Both the position numbers and the translations under genes were made by a program. From IMG/VR virus record IMGVR_UViG_3300030104_001324, positions 1 to 57,721 of that record: DNA of 57,721 bases; one strand, written 5' to 3'. This DNA is from a virus. Under the pieces are notes generated by a model. That model did no database searches, was not told the DNA's origin, and worked only from the letters and a program-made list of their open reading frames with translations. Shown one piece after another: positions 17,770-26,429 of the stretch. Position 1 is the first letter of the stretch. The number at the start of each line of letters is the position of its first letter.

Positions 17770-17978
17770 TTTACTACATCAATAAGTTTTGTCAAGTACC
17801 ATTGAGCTTTCTCAAGGTCTTCCTTACCTCCCTTATATCTGTATCGCCATATATATTTAAGGATATTACCTTGCAAGTAATACTGAAAGCCATCATCTGT
17901 GGCTGCTTCAATAGCATCAATACATTCTATACCCTTTTGATTATAGTGTGGTGGACTATTTACCATATCTTCACTCAT
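17766..17978 (-). CDS. DUF3310 family protein
   Basis: A 70-residue protein matching the DUF3310 pattern: VNSPPHYNQKGIECIDAIE, then GFQYYLQGNILKYIWRYRYKGGKEDLEKAQWYLTKLI. The family is frequent in phages, often beside nucleotide-metabolism genes; its biochemical role is not established. Start and stop overlap both neighbours by four bases. Confidence 0.85.
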   Translation of the reverse strand: MSEDMVNSPPHYNQKGIECIDAIEAATDDGFQYYLQGNILKYIWRYRYKGGKEDLEKAQWYLTKLIDVVK

Positions 17979-18331
17979 TGTTTACCTCCATTAGCTTTAG
18001 GGTTGAAAGAAACTCTCACAACATTATCCTTGCGAGAAACTACTTTAGGTTTTATCACAGTGTCCTCTACATTGTCAAGTTCATTTAGGGCATAGTCATT
18101 AATTAACTCCCTAAACGACTTCATCTCCTCCATCATAGGAACTGTAGAGGTTATCATCCTACAGAAATGTAGCATACTTGCATAGTCTTCATCACTTAAA
18201 AACATATCATCTGCTATTACTATATTAACATTTACTTCCCCTTCCCATCTTTTGTTACGAACAACAGGAGTTATTTTTATAATAAAATCTTGGGGATCAA
18301 AGGGTAATAGTATCTTTTCTTCGTCTTCCAT
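17975..18331 (-). CDS. Hypothetical protein between DUF3310 and endonuclease I
   Basis: A 118-residue mixed-charge protein. I start it at ATG 18331 (MEDEEKILLPFDPQDF), which follows an AGGAGGT site and begins one base after the endonuclease I stop; the longer frame reading back to 18508 lies inside the endonuclease gene and is a shadow. The centre has strands (IIKITPVVRNKRWEGEVNVNIVI) followed by helices. No family is recognised. Confidence 0.6.
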   Translation of the reverse strand: MEDEEKILLPFDPQDFIIKITPVVRNKRWEGEVNVNIVIADDMFLSDEDYASMLHFCRMITSTVPMMEEMKSFRELINDYALNELDNVEDTVIKPKVVSRKDNVVRVSFNPKANGGKQ

Positions 18332-18332
18332 G

Positions 18333-18788
18333 CTACCTCCTAACTTTTTTAAGGGGGAAAGGAATGATATTAGGGTATTTGTGTTTCCCTTTTTCCTTAA
18401 CCCATGCTTCAGGTATAACACGAGTATCATATAAGAACCCATGTTTCTCACACCAATTAGCATACGTAGTCTTTGAACCCTTGCGTATCTTACGTTTACT
18501 GTTCTCAAAGATAAACCGTATGTCTAGTTTGGAATGTTGTTTTTTTATAGCAAGATGTTTTCTTCTATCACTTGCAGTGAACATGCCTTTGCTCTCAATA
18601 ATAATACCATTGTTTAAAACAAAGTCAGGTGTATAGGTACGGTAACAGAGGTCTTCCCATTCAATCTTAATTTTCTCATAGAGATACTTAACCTTCCTCT
18701 CTTTAAGATCAATAGAGATCTTATGTTCAAGACCACTACGATACCCATACTTCCTTGCAGCTTGAAACTGTTTACTGTTGAGTGACAT
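18333..18788 (-). CDS. T7-type endonuclease I (Holliday junction resolvase)
   Basis: A 151-residue nuclease of the phage endonuclease I family, which resolves branched DNA during replication and packaging. The active-site region is clear: YTPDFVLNNGIIIESKGMF (about residues 52-70) gives the PD...ExK triad. It is followed by DRRKHLAIKKQHSKLDIRFIFENS and the conserved SKTTYANWCEKHGF segment. The start overlaps the end of the upstream Cas4-like nuclease by 17 bases. Confidence 0.9.
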   Translation of the reverse strand: MSLNSKQFQAARKYGYRSGLEHKISIDLKERKVKYLYEKIKIEWEDLCYRTYTPDFVLNNGIIIESKGMFTASDRRKHLAIKKQHSKLDIRFIFENSKRKIRKGSKTTYANWCEKHGFLYDTRVIPEAWVKEKGKHKYPNIIPFPLKKVRR

Positions 18789-19614
18789 AAGCTACTGTCT
18801 TTGGTTCTTTTGCCTGTGAAAACTTAGCAGGTTTTTCTTCTAGGGTAGGAAAGCATGCATACTTATAACTACAGAACCTACAGTTGTCATTCAGTACCGT
18901 GTTCCCTGTCTCTTTACCCCTCCACTTCTCAGGTACAGGCTCAAAGCAACGCTTAAACTCATTCTCATTAAGAGTATCAACAGTGTGTTGTATCTTGGTG
19001 ATCTCTTCGTCAAGGTTTATATCTGCCTTAACATACTTAAACTCACCATTGGCTTTGTTTACAACCCACCAACCACCTGCTTTCTTATCTGCAGCACGAG
19101 CATAGCCTGCTAGTTGTGACACATAACCAAACGAATCACCCTGTGCAAGTGTGTCATAAGATGCAAACTTATTACGATAGGACCAATCAGACGCAGACTT
19201 AACGTCATCTACAGCGTCATCAATTACAAGGTCATACTCACCTGTAATCTCATCGTCTTCTAGCTTGAGTGTAACTTTAGAATTGTCTTCATATGTTACC
19301 CCTGCTTCTGTAAGTAATGCTTTAAATACAGCTTCAACTATATCACCTAGCATCATGTTCATAATAAAGGTAGTAGGTTTAGGAAGTGCTTTCTCTGGAT
19401 GATTCTTTTCAAACCAGAGTTGGCAGGTGGGTCTGCCTACATTAGACATACGTAGGCGAAACTCATCCCTCTTGTTACCACCACTAAACTGACGTTGCAT
19501 TGCAGACTTTATATCGTCAGCCACCTTATTGATGGTGGCCTCCGACATTTTTGTTTTGCCTTGTGCAGCGTCCTCCATGTATTGATGGAGAGCCATTTCT
19601 GCAGGATGCATCAT
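18772..19614 (-). CDS. Cas4/RecB-like PD-(D/E)XK exonuclease with Fe-S cysteines
   Basis: A 280-residue nuclease, probably a 5'-3' exonuclease for recombination or host DNA breakdown. ITGEYDLVIDDAVDDVKSAS (about residues 122-141) carries the D...D-x-K core, and GYVSQLAGYARAA supplies the usual Q...Y motif. Four cysteines follow the Cas4/AddB layout: one early (GRPTCQLW, about residue 61) and three near the C-terminus in CRFCSYKYAC (C-x2-C-x5-C), as needed for an Fe-S cluster. The start overlaps the upstream gene by four bases. There is no CRISPR array here, so a replication or recombination role is more likely than adaptation. Confidence 0.82.
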   Translation of the reverse strand: MMHPAEMALHQYMEDAAQGKTKMSEATINKVADDIKSAMQRQFSGGNKRDEFRLRMSNVGRPTCQLWFEKNHPEKALPKPTTFIMNMMLGDIVEAVFKALLTEAGVTYEDNSKVTLKLEDDEITGEYDLVIDDAVDDVKSASDWSYRNKFASYDTLAQGDSFGYVSQLAGYARAADKKAGGWWVVNKANGEFKYVKADINLDEEITKIQHTVDTLNENEFKRCFEPVPEKWRGKETGNTVLNDNCRFCSYKYACFPTLEEKPAKFSQAKEPKTVAYVTQQ

Positions 19615-20507
19615 TGTACTGTAGCGTCTTCTACGTCAATAAAATCCTCGACATCTATATCAACTTCCTGTTTGTCACGAACATTCTCGTTCCAAGCATT
19701 AAAGATATAACTGTTATAGTTGTCTACCCATGCCATGAAGTCAGCAAATATAGCCTGCTCTTCGTCCTCTACACGTAGAGTTTCTGTCATGTTTAGCTTA
19801 GTAGCAGGAACATAATAGCTATTGCCGTTAGGTATCTGCCTTGCCTCAGTAGTAAGCTCAATATTATGCTGAACAAATAGCCTCTTCATCTTAGAATACT
19901 GAGTAAAGCAACCACCTATGGTAGCGTAGGCTTCTCTGTTTTCCACTTCCCAAATGCATGGAGTTACACCAACGTCAACAGGAGAACCTTTATCATCAAC
20001 AGGGTTAATAAGCTCCACAGTACCTAAGACTACACGCACACGCTTAATGGATCGGTATAGATCCTGTATGTCCTTTGGTAAAGCTTTCCAATCCTTAACC
20101 CAATGATCGCTCTTACCGCAGTTAAAGCCACCATCGTTGTCCTTCAAATCAATCTTGAAGTTTTCCTCAGTCATAATAGTTTTTATGTACCGATTCTTAG
20201 TTTCACCTGAACCCATAACAAATCGCTTATACATGTAACGCTGTAGGTATGGACGTAGTTTAACAGACGTAGCGTAATAGGTAGGTCCATCAGGTATCTC
20301 TAACTTATAAGATCCTCCTTCGACTACCTCTACATTCTTCTGCTTACCATTCACTTCAGCCGTACCCATAATAGGTGAGTGGCTAATACGAAAACGTGCA
20401 AGCGTACTAGATTTTTTAGAGGAAGTACTGGCTTCATCCGAAATGCCCATAGCTTTAGCCATAGCTGCATAGTTGTTAGTATCAATAGTTACAATATCAT
20501 TCATCAT
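19611..20507 (-). CDS. Probable single-stranded DNA-binding protein
   Basis: A 298-residue protein with a strong AAGGAG site. After a Ser/Lys-rich start it is beta-rich with many aromatic and basic residues (for example YYATSVKLRPYLQRYMYKRFV). It ends in a very acidic tail (DIDVEDFIDVEDATVQ), the usual protein-docking tail of phage SSBs. It has its own sigma-70 promoter inside the end of the polymerase gene and precedes two nucleases, as a gp2.5-like SSB would. The assignment rests on composition and context and is not certain. Confidence 0.55.
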   Translation of the reverse strand: MMNDIVTIDTNNYAAMAKAMGISDEASTSSKKSSTLARFRISHSPIMGTAEVNGKQKNVEVVEGGSYKLEIPDGPTYYATSVKLRPYLQRYMYKRFVMGSGETKNRYIKTIMTEENFKIDLKDNDGGFNCGKSDHWVKDWKALPKDIQDLYRSIKRVRVVLGTVELINPVDDKGSPVDVGVTPCIWEVENREAYATIGGCFTQYSKMKRLFVQHNIELTTEARQIPNGNSYYVPATKLNMTETLRVEDEEQAIFADFMAWVDNYNSYIFNAWNENVRDKQEVDIDVEDFIDVEDATVQ

Positions 20508-20539
20508 TATTTACTCCTTTCAAAAGTGTTAAAGTCTTA

Positions 20540-20568
20540 GTTATATCATGCTACGTCCTTGGTGTCAA
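20540..20568 (-). promoter_or_regulatory. Sigma-70 promoter for the SSB-nuclease-nucleotide operon
   Basis: On the minus strand TTGACA (20563-20568) is followed by a 17-bp spacer and TATAAC (20540-20545). It overlaps the last codons and downstream edge of the polymerase gene and reads into the SSB gene starting at 20507. It has the same TTGACA-17-TATAAC form as the promoter at 27323-27351. Confidence 0.75.
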
Positions 20569-22588
20569 GCCAATTCGGACCTATTTTTGCTTCTAATAAT
20601 AAGGGTACATTAAAGTTAACATTCCATCTCTTATCAATGATGTCTTTTAACTTCTCATTTGTACTATCTATTACTTTAAGAACAGCATGTTCCTCATTGG
20701 GGTGAACATCAATCACAATAGAATCGTGTACTGTATTCACAATACAACTTCTCAGGTCTTTGAGTTCCTTATCTATGTGTAGTAGTGCTATAGGTACAAT
20801 GTCTGCTGTCGCAAAGGACTGCACAGGATAATTCTTTATCTGTGTAAAGTGCGAGACAGTATTATTGCGTCTACGTACAACATCAGGAAAGGAAAACTCT
20901 CGTCCTGAAGGGGTTGAGATCTTGCCAGTGTTTAAGGCTTCATCAGCAAGACGTTTATGCCACTTGGCTATACCTGCATACTTGCTATTGAACTGCGAAT
21001 AATATGCAGCTTCAGCAGGTGTTCGCCCATATCCACTAGCACCATACAACGGTGCGAATGTGTGAGCCTTGGCATCTTGTCTTGATGTAGGTTGCCCTGC
21101 TTCGGATATAACCTTGGCTGTATAGGCATGTACATCAAATCCTGTAGCTACTTCTTCCATAGCTGTCTTATCTTGTCCTAACCACGCGGCAACACGAAAC
21201 TCTAGCTGTGCAAAGTCAGCTTCCATGATCTTGCCACCTTCCCATCGTGACACAAACACCTTCTTCACAGGGAATGTACCACCTCTAGGCATGTTCTGCA
21301 TGTTAGGATCAGCACCACTTAACCTACCTGTAGAAGTTCTGTGCTGTAAAAGTCTAACGTGCAGGCGATTGTCAGGTTTGGTGTGTGTTCTGATTCCCTC
21401 CACAAATGAGGACAGGTATGTGTCAATGGCTGAGAGCCTTTGCACCCTACTAAGAAAAGCAACAGCACCATCCATATTCCTAGCACGAGCAATCCCTTCA
21501 AGATACAATAGGTTTGTTTTGTTTGTGCTGAAACCATTAGCACTAACCCATTTAGCATTTGGCGCATTGAACTTTAACCCTGCAACAACATTACTAATAG
21601 GGGTAAAGATATACCCAATACCAGTACAGTCATTACATTTGTTTGATCTAGCAAATAGTTTTCCATCTTTCTTTACCTTTCTAACTGAGCCTGTTCCCTT
21701 ACAGGCAGTACACTGATGAGCCTTCTGTTTAAGAAGAACCTGCGACTGATCCTTAACACAGTCCTTATATGAATCATTAGCCATGTAAGGATCAAATGTA
21801 TTTGCCCATACAGTTTTGTCCTTTGGCTTACGACTATACACAATCCATGATAGTTGTTCAGGACTGTTAAGATTGATGGGCATGTCTCCCATTAGTTCCC
21901 TTACCTGCTTGTTAAGGTCAGACACTAACTGTTGTCTCTCTCTTTCAAACTCATCCTTAACTTGTCCAAGCTTGGACAAATCAACCTTGAACCCACGCTG
22001 ATAGATACGTGCTAGACACACAACTACCTGATTAGTTAGGTCAACTGTGTCACGTAAGCTACTGTCTTCTAATAATAATCTTTTGTATATCCTGTCGGAT
22101 AACTGCTGTGTAGCGTACAGATCAGCAGTCAGGTAGTCTACCAGTTCCTTCCAAGGGATGTCAGCAGTAGAGTAACCCTTACTAAAGTAAGCCTTGAGTG
22201 TGTCCTGCTTCTTAGTGTCTAGGTTATATCTCTCAGCACATGCCTCAAGGGAGAGTGGTTCTTTCAACCCACGTTGTAAGACGTACTCACCTAGCATGGT
22301 ATCAAACACAGGACCATCATAGGTAAACCCACTCTCCCACAGCCACAACAAATCGTATGCTGCATTATGCATTATAAGTATTGTTGATCTATCCAACCAA
22401 TCTTGTACCACCTTGTGTCCATCCTTCCAAGGATCAACCTCATTGTGATTGAATGTAATGATAGCTTTCTCACCTGTGTCCGATAACATACCCACCATTA
22501 CAAGCTCATTCGTAGCTTCAAATGGATCAAGGTGCATCTTACCATCACGCTTGGTTACAGTGTTCTCTATGTCAAGTGTTAGTTTCAT
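20546..22588 (-). CDS. polA: Family A DNA polymerase with internal DnaJ-like zinc finger
   Basis: A 680-residue replicative polymerase. The N-terminal 3'-5' exonuclease has LDIENT (D6, E8), HNAAYDLLWL (about 74-83) and YLTADLYATQQL (152-163). Polymerase motif A is MEADFAQLEFR (about 455-465), motif B is RQDAKAHTFAPLYGASGYG (503-521), with Phe at the position equivalent to E. coli Phe762, and motif C is VHDSIVID. Between the exonuclease and the palm, residues 293-325 hold two CxxCxGxG repeats like the DnaJ zinc finger, the hallmark described for phage HMO-2011. A copy of the 18-bp palindrome lies in codons 204-209. The start overlaps the GIY-YIG gene by 17 bases. Confidence 0.95.
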   Translation of the reverse strand: MKLTLDIENTVTKRDGKMHLDPFEATNELVMVGMLSDTGEKAIITFNHNEVDPWKDGHKVVQDWLDRSTILIMHNAAYDLLWLWESGFTYDGPVFDTMLGEYVLQRGLKEPLSLEACAERYNLDTKKQDTLKAYFSKGYSTADIPWKELVDYLTADLYATQQLSDRIYKRLLLEDSSLRDTVDLTNQVVVCLARIYQRGFKVDLSKLGQVKDEFERERQQLVSDLNKQVRELMGDMPINLNSPEQLSWIVYSRKPKDKTVWANTFDPYMANDSYKDCVKDQSQVLLKQKAHQCTACKGTGSVRKVKKDGKLFARSNKCNDCTGIGYIFTPISNVVAGLKFNAPNAKWVSANGFSTNKTNLLYLEGIARARNMDGAVAFLSRVQRLSAIDTYLSSFVEGIRTHTKPDNRLHVRLLQHRTSTGRLSGADPNMQNMPRGGTFPVKKVFVSRWEGGKIMEADFAQLEFRVAAWLGQDKTAMEEVATGFDVHAYTAKVISEAGQPTSRQDAKAHTFAPLYGASGYGRTPAEAAYYSQFNSKYAGIAKWHKRLADEALNTGKISTPSGREFSFPDVVRRRNNTVSHFTQIKNYPVQSFATADIVPIALLHIDKELKDLRSCIVNTVHDSIVIDVHPNEEHAVLKVIDSTNEKLKDIIDKRWNVNFNVPLLLEAKIGPNWLDTKDVA
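21962..21979. promoter_or_regulatory. Palindromic operator-like site 1 (inside polA)
   Basis: TTGTCCAAGCTTGGACAA, a perfect 18-bp palindrome, one of seven sites sharing the core GTCCAAGCTTGGAC. It lies inside the polymerase gene and is read there as Leu-Ser-Lys-Leu-Gly-Gln. It is the most distant copy from the control region. Confidence 0.75.
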
Positions 22589-23111
22589 TTTCCATACTCC
22601 TTACTATATTAATAGCACTATGTAAAGGAAGCTTAAACCATTCAGACTGTCTGTCCTCTGCTAGTTCATTAGCCTTTTTATGTGCCATAGTTTCTGCTTT
22701 TCTTCTGTCCTTCACAGGTACAGCTACCTCTAACTTATAATCCCTGAGAGGAGATGACGTTTGGTAGCTGTTACATCTATCTGATGCATCCATTGCCATG
22801 CCTATCTTTACCCAACCTTTCCATGCAGGATTTGATATAGCATATACATATCCATCTTTTGATCTCTGCACATTTTCAAAAGAGGAAAAGGCGGCATCAT
22901 TGAAAGATGTATAGCGACCTGCTTTATATAAAGGGTGGGATCGTGGTATATACTTTCCATCAACGTACATTCTATTTGAATTGACCACAGAATTATTGGT
23001 ATAGGTTTTAGCACAGCCTTTACATTGTAGTCTGTCTTCTTTCTCCCAAGACAGAGGCCAGTTAACATAAGCAGTTAATTCTACGTTACAAGTTTTACAT
23101 CTTTTTATCAT
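22572..23111 (-). CDS. GIY-YIG nuclease of the T5orf172 type with zinc ribbon
   Basis: A 179-residue protein. The N-terminus has CKTC and CKGC pairs (about residues 5-33) forming a probable zinc ribbon. The C-terminal half carries GYVYAISNPAWKGWVKIGMA (about residues 87-106), matching the G-x-Y-Y...KIG start of the T5orf172/MUG113 branch of GIY-YIG nucleases, followed by CNSYQTSSPL and a KAETMAHKKANE helix with the catalytic Glu. It sits between helicase and polymerase with four- and 17-base overlaps, so it is either a domesticated replication nuclease or a homing-type gene that became fixed. Confidence 0.75.
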   Translation of the reverse strand: MIKRCKTCNVELTAYVNWPLSWEKEDRLQCKGCAKTYTNNSVVNSNRMYVDGKYIPRSHPLYKAGRYTSFNDAAFSSFENVQRSKDGYVYAISNPAWKGWVKIGMAMDASDRCNSYQTSSPLRDYKLEVAVPVKDRRKAETMAHKKANELAEDRQSEWFKLPLHSAINIVRSMENETNT

Positions 23112-24334
23112 GCTGTGTACCTCGCTGTTTTGTAGTCAAGATTACATGTGATTATACCATGATAACCTGACAGTTTGTTTTTTACAATATTAATATGTCT
23201 CTGTGGATCTTCGTCTTCTCCGTTGTTATTGGTAGCAGGGTTCTTTGCAAGTAAGATCATAAGATCTGCTTCAGCAGCCTTACCTGTACGACTGCCCTCC
23301 ATCATGGCTTGGTTAAGTATAACCTTACCCTCTGCTTCAGCAGATAGCTGTGACATGTAGAAGATAGCACAGTTGTGTTGCTTTGCAATCATACGAGCAT
23401 GGACTGCGTTAGCCTTGAGTGCTTCATCCTGTCGAGCAAAGCCTCCTGTCTTGGCAAACTTGTCACCCATATCTAACACCACAATGTCAGGCTTATATGA
23501 CTTACAGATTGACTCAACCCAAGACATATCTCTGCCTGTCACATCACGTACCTTGATGTTCTGATGTACAGGATCATATAATTCTCTGGCTTTTTTTGGG
23601 TTAACTTTGATGTCTTGAACAGACATACCTGATGCTGCAGTAAGATACCTAGCACCAACTCTGTGTGATGCTTCTTCGTTACATAAGACAATGCAGTTAG
23701 CACCCTGCCTAGCAAATCCATTCGGACCTGCAATAAGACTTGCATGGAAAGATGTCTTACCTGTGTTAGGTCTAGCACCTACCTCAACCAAGTGACCTTC
23801 ATTAACACCTTCAAGCACACGAGTAAGGGAAGGTATATTGAAAGCCCATCGTGCTTCCATCTTGTTCTTGGCAAGCAGGGTTTCCATAGACATGTCATCC
23901 CACTCAACCTTGAGATCAGGAGTGAAGTCATCTGAGTAGGACTCAAGTAAGTGACGCAACGGCTCAAGGCTAGTCTGCGTACCGTTTACATAGTCAAACC
24001 CTAAGTTCGCTATGTCCTCACCAATTACCTGTTGGAATAGTTTGGATAACACTTCCTGTGCTACGTCACTACCCATAGGTGTTTCAGTTTTAATCTTACG
24101 AAACAGATCTGAGTATGCCTGCTTCTGTGCTGTTGTTAGTGTGGGATTGCCTGACATGAAGAGAGCTTCTATCTCATCAGGTGTGACAGTCCTTTCATAT
24201 CTGTCCATAGCAAGATCAATAGACTGCTTAATCTTTCGGACATCTTTTGTGAATAGTCTATCAGGACATCTAGCACCACGATGCTCTTCGTAGAACTCCT
24301 TGTCCATTAGACTACGTATTAATGATAACTCCAT
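23108..24334 (-). CDS. dnaB: DnaB-like replicative DNA helicase
   Basis: A 408-residue RecA-fold helicase. The Walker A is GARPNTGKTSFHASL (about residues 186-200), the Walker B region is KPDIVVLDMGDK, a Gln-bearing FYMSQLSAEAEGK sensor motif follows, and the C-terminal NKLSGYHG completes the DnaB-type motor. The N-terminal 150 residues are helical, as in primase-interacting domains. It lies between primase and polymerase, and together these form the core replisome. Confidence 0.9.
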   Translation of the reverse strand: MELSLIRSLMDKEFYEEHRGARCPDRLFTKDVRKIKQSIDLAMDRYERTVTPDEIEALFMSGNPTLTTAQKQAYSDLFRKIKTETPMGSDVAQEVLSKLFQQVIGEDIANLGFDYVNGTQTSLEPLRHLLESYSDDFTPDLKVEWDDMSMETLLAKNKMEARWAFNIPSLTRVLEGVNEGHLVEVGARPNTGKTSFHASLIAGPNGFARQGANCIVLCNEEASHRVGARYLTAASGMSVQDIKVNPKKARELYDPVHQNIKVRDVTGRDMSWVESICKSYKPDIVVLDMGDKFAKTGGFARQDEALKANAVHARMIAKQHNCAIFYMSQLSAEAEGKVILNQAMMEGSRTGKAAEADLMILLAKNPATNNNGEDEDPQRHINIVKNKLSGYHGIITCNLDYKTARYTA

Positions 24335-24335
24335 A

Positions 24336-25115
24336 TTATACTCCTATGTTGGTAAGACTATCTATGTCTTGGGGGTTTCTGTATTTTAAATCGTCTGTCA
24401 AACGTAATGCTTTTACGTCAGGCACATGAGTCTTTAGTTCTCGTACAAACGCTAGTGTCTTGGGTAATGCGTCAGGGTCTAGCGCAACTACTGCCGTAGA
24501 GAATTGTGATAAGTATCGCTTGTGTGATTCTGATAGTGATGTACCCAACACAGCAACCCCAACATGCACATCGCTAACTGTTCCAACCACTGCAGCACTT
24601 ACACAATCCTCTACAACTACTGCGACTTTACCATAGCCATGAGCATAAGGCAAGTCACTTTTTCCATATCGTTTCCACTTAGGTAATCTTTTATCAAGGC
24701 TACGTCCTGTAGCGTCAACGATCTTACCCTTGTGTACGATAGGGAACACAACCCTATGATCCTTTACGTCATACATCAACTCAGTAGTTTCTATATCCAG
24801 ACCATAGGTATTTGCAAATTCTAATACAACCTCATCATTATTATGAGGCACTATATACTCAGGTAAAGTAAAAGGCACTTCAACTATCTCTTCAGCAAAT
24901 GATCCAAGAGACTTGCGAATGTCCTCACTTGTAAGGTGTACTCTCTTACCTCCTGAGAGTGAGCAAGATACCTTGTAACAATTCCAAAGTATCTGACCCA
25001 TGTTGTTAGTGATAGTGAATGTCTTCTCCTTATTCTTACACATAGGACAAGTCATGCGTTTAGTTTCACCATCACGTAACTGTAAATCATTTATAAGTGT
25101 ATTGATATTAACCAT
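24336..25115 (-). CDS. DNA primase (zinc-binding plus TOPRIM)
   Basis: A 259-residue primase. I start it at ATG 25115 (MVNINTLINDLQLRDGETKR), overlapping the integrase stop by eight bases; the longer start at 25142 lies within the integrase gene. The zinc module has CPMC and a later C-x4-C (NCYKVSC). The TOPRIM part has VVVEDCVSAAVVG with the catalytic Glu and ALDPDA with the DxD. It has the T7 gp4-like primase layout but no fused helicase, which is the next gene. Confidence 0.88.
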   Translation of the reverse strand: MVNINTLINDLQLRDGETKRMTCPMCKNKEKTFTITNNMGQILWNCYKVSCSLSGGKRVHLTSEDIRKSLGSFAEEIVEVPFTLPEYIVPHNNDEVVLEFANTYGLDIETTELMYDVKDHRVVFPIVHKGKIVDATGRSLDKRLPKWKRYGKSDLPYAHGYGKVAVVVEDCVSAAVVGTVSDVHVGVAVLGTSLSESHKRYLSQFSTAVVALDPDALPKTLAFVRELKTHVPDVKALRLTDDLKYRNPQDIDSLTNIGV

Positions 25116-26187
25116 TATACACACTTTTAACATGGGCATCACGAGTTGTCAAGGCATTATTTGCACTTGTAAAAGTATTTTTCATGTAGGGTTTAACCGA
25201 ACTTGGATTTGTATGACCTGTCACTGACATGATCTGCCCAAGTGACACACCTGCGTCCACCATTTCGGTTGTTCCTGTCCTCCGAATGTCCATTAATCGT
25301 AGCTCGTCAGACAATCCTGCCTCACGCATGACACCCCTTCCTTTTTTGGATAGTCCATACAAGGAATAGGGTATAAACTCCCCCTGTACAGGCTTTATTT
25401 GAGGGCATATGTACCTCTGAAAGCCAAAGTCCTTTCGTTGTTGTTCTAACATGTCAAATAGCTCCTCTGATATGGGTAAAAATACCTCTGCCCTACGCTT
25501 GGATTGCTTGATGTGAACCTGCCTATCGTTGATGCTTGTCCACTCTAACAGACGCATATCACCTAGCCTTTGCACCCATTCATAAGCCATCTGAACTATC
25601 AGTCCTACGTTCCTAGTGTCAAACTCAGCGTAAGCTGTCTCAAGAAACTTGGTAACATCAGCCCTAGTCCATACTACCTTGCGTTGTATAGGTGACTTAC
25701 GTGTTACCTGACTGAAAGGATTGAAGGGAGCATCATCAAACTGCACTGCGTATGTGAATAAGCGTGAGCTTACACTACAGGCATGGTTGGCAAAGGTTAT
25801 CCCTCTGTTCAACCACTTGTTGTATATCTGCTTTGCATCTTTCAGTGTCACAGACTTGTACTTCCTATTGCCTATGTCCTCAGATAACTGACGCATGAAG
25901 TATCGGTAGTCTGTCTGTGTCTTGTCACGTAACTGTGCAAAATCCCATGAATCTGTGTACGCTCTAACGATTTGATTGACAGTGCTTGTACTACGTATCT
26001 CATTGCTATCCTCCTGATCCTTTCGCCATGTATCTATGATCCTATTGAGATTAGAAGCCTTGCGTTTAGCTGTGGCTAGGTCTTTGCCTAGCTCACAACG
26101 TGACACAATGCCCTGATCCACAAACTTCTGTGGTGGATTGAACCTATAGCTATCCATACGCTTCTGTGTAAAACGAGGTAGTGCCAT
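25108..26187 (-). CDS. int: Tyrosine recombinase / phage integrase
   Basis: A 359-residue integrase. The core-binding domain is about residues 65-150 and the catalytic domain about 170-345. Expected catalytic residues are R207 (VQRLGDMRLLEW), a Lys near 228, R302 in LMDIRRTGTTEM, H325 in TGH and the nucleophile Y334 in VKPYMKN. Spacing R302-H325-Y334 is standard. The first His of the usual HxxR box is Met299 here. Integration into a host tRNA gene would be typical, but no attP core could be identified from one sequence. The gene sits inside the replication operon, without a neighbouring excisionase or recognised repressor. Confidence 0.9.
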   Translation of the reverse strand: MALPRFTQKRMDSYRFNPPQKFVDQGIVSRCELGKDLATAKRKASNLNRIIDTWRKDQEDSNEIRSTSTVNQIVRAYTDSWDFAQLRDKTQTDYRYFMRQLSEDIGNRKYKSVTLKDAKQIYNKWLNRGITFANHACSVSSRLFTYAVQFDDAPFNPFSQVTRKSPIQRKVVWTRADVTKFLETAYAEFDTRNVGLIVQMAYEWVQRLGDMRLLEWTSINDRQVHIKQSKRRAEVFLPISEELFDMLEQQRKDFGFQRYICPQIKPVQGEFIPYSLYGLSKKGRGVMREAGLSDELRLMDIRRTGTTEMVDAGVSLGQIMSVTGHTNPSSVKPYMKNTFTSANNALTTRDAHVKSVYNG

Positions 26188-26189
26188 TG

Positions 26190-26429
26190 CTAATATTTCC
26201 TTTCATAAAATGTGAAATTTCCAAACTCATCACAGAATTTTTTTACGCTATCAAAATTTGGTCTTGGTTTTTTACATCTTTTGTCAAATCCTATTTCGTA
26301 GTTAAGATAATTTAAAGCCTCTTCTTCGGTATTAAACTCTATATTTTCTACTACTATCTCGTGAACATCACCTTTCCAATCATCCCAATAGAACTCATCA
26401 CTAGCATCTCTTAGTAAAAATTTACTCAT
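26190..26429 (-). CDS. Small acidic hypothetical protein next to integrase
   Basis: A 79-residue acidic protein rich in Trp, Phe and Tyr. ATG 26429 overlaps the stop of the DUF932 gene (ATGA); the longer frame to 26468 reads into that gene. It ends three bases before the integrase start. Position directly before int would suit an excisionase, but it is acidic and shows no DNA-binding motif, so I leave it unassigned. Confidence 0.55.
   Translation of the reverse strand: MSKFLLRDASDEFYWDDWKGDVHEIVVENIEFNTEEEALNYLNYEIGFDKRCKKPRPNFDSVKKFCDEFGNFTFYERKY

Noticed and set aside
17975-18508. 177-codon start for the gene upstream of DUF3310
   Set aside because: The extra 59 codons lie inside the endonuclease I gene, while ATG 18331 has an AGGAGGT site directly after that gene.
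18772-19614. CRISPR adaptation role for the Cas4-like nuclease
   Set aside because: No Cas1, Cas2 or repeat array is present; its context is replication and recombination genes.
21225-21716. 163-codon plus-strand frame inside the polymerase gene
   Set aside because: Opposite strand of highly conserved polymerase motifs, no ribosome site and no protein-like pattern.
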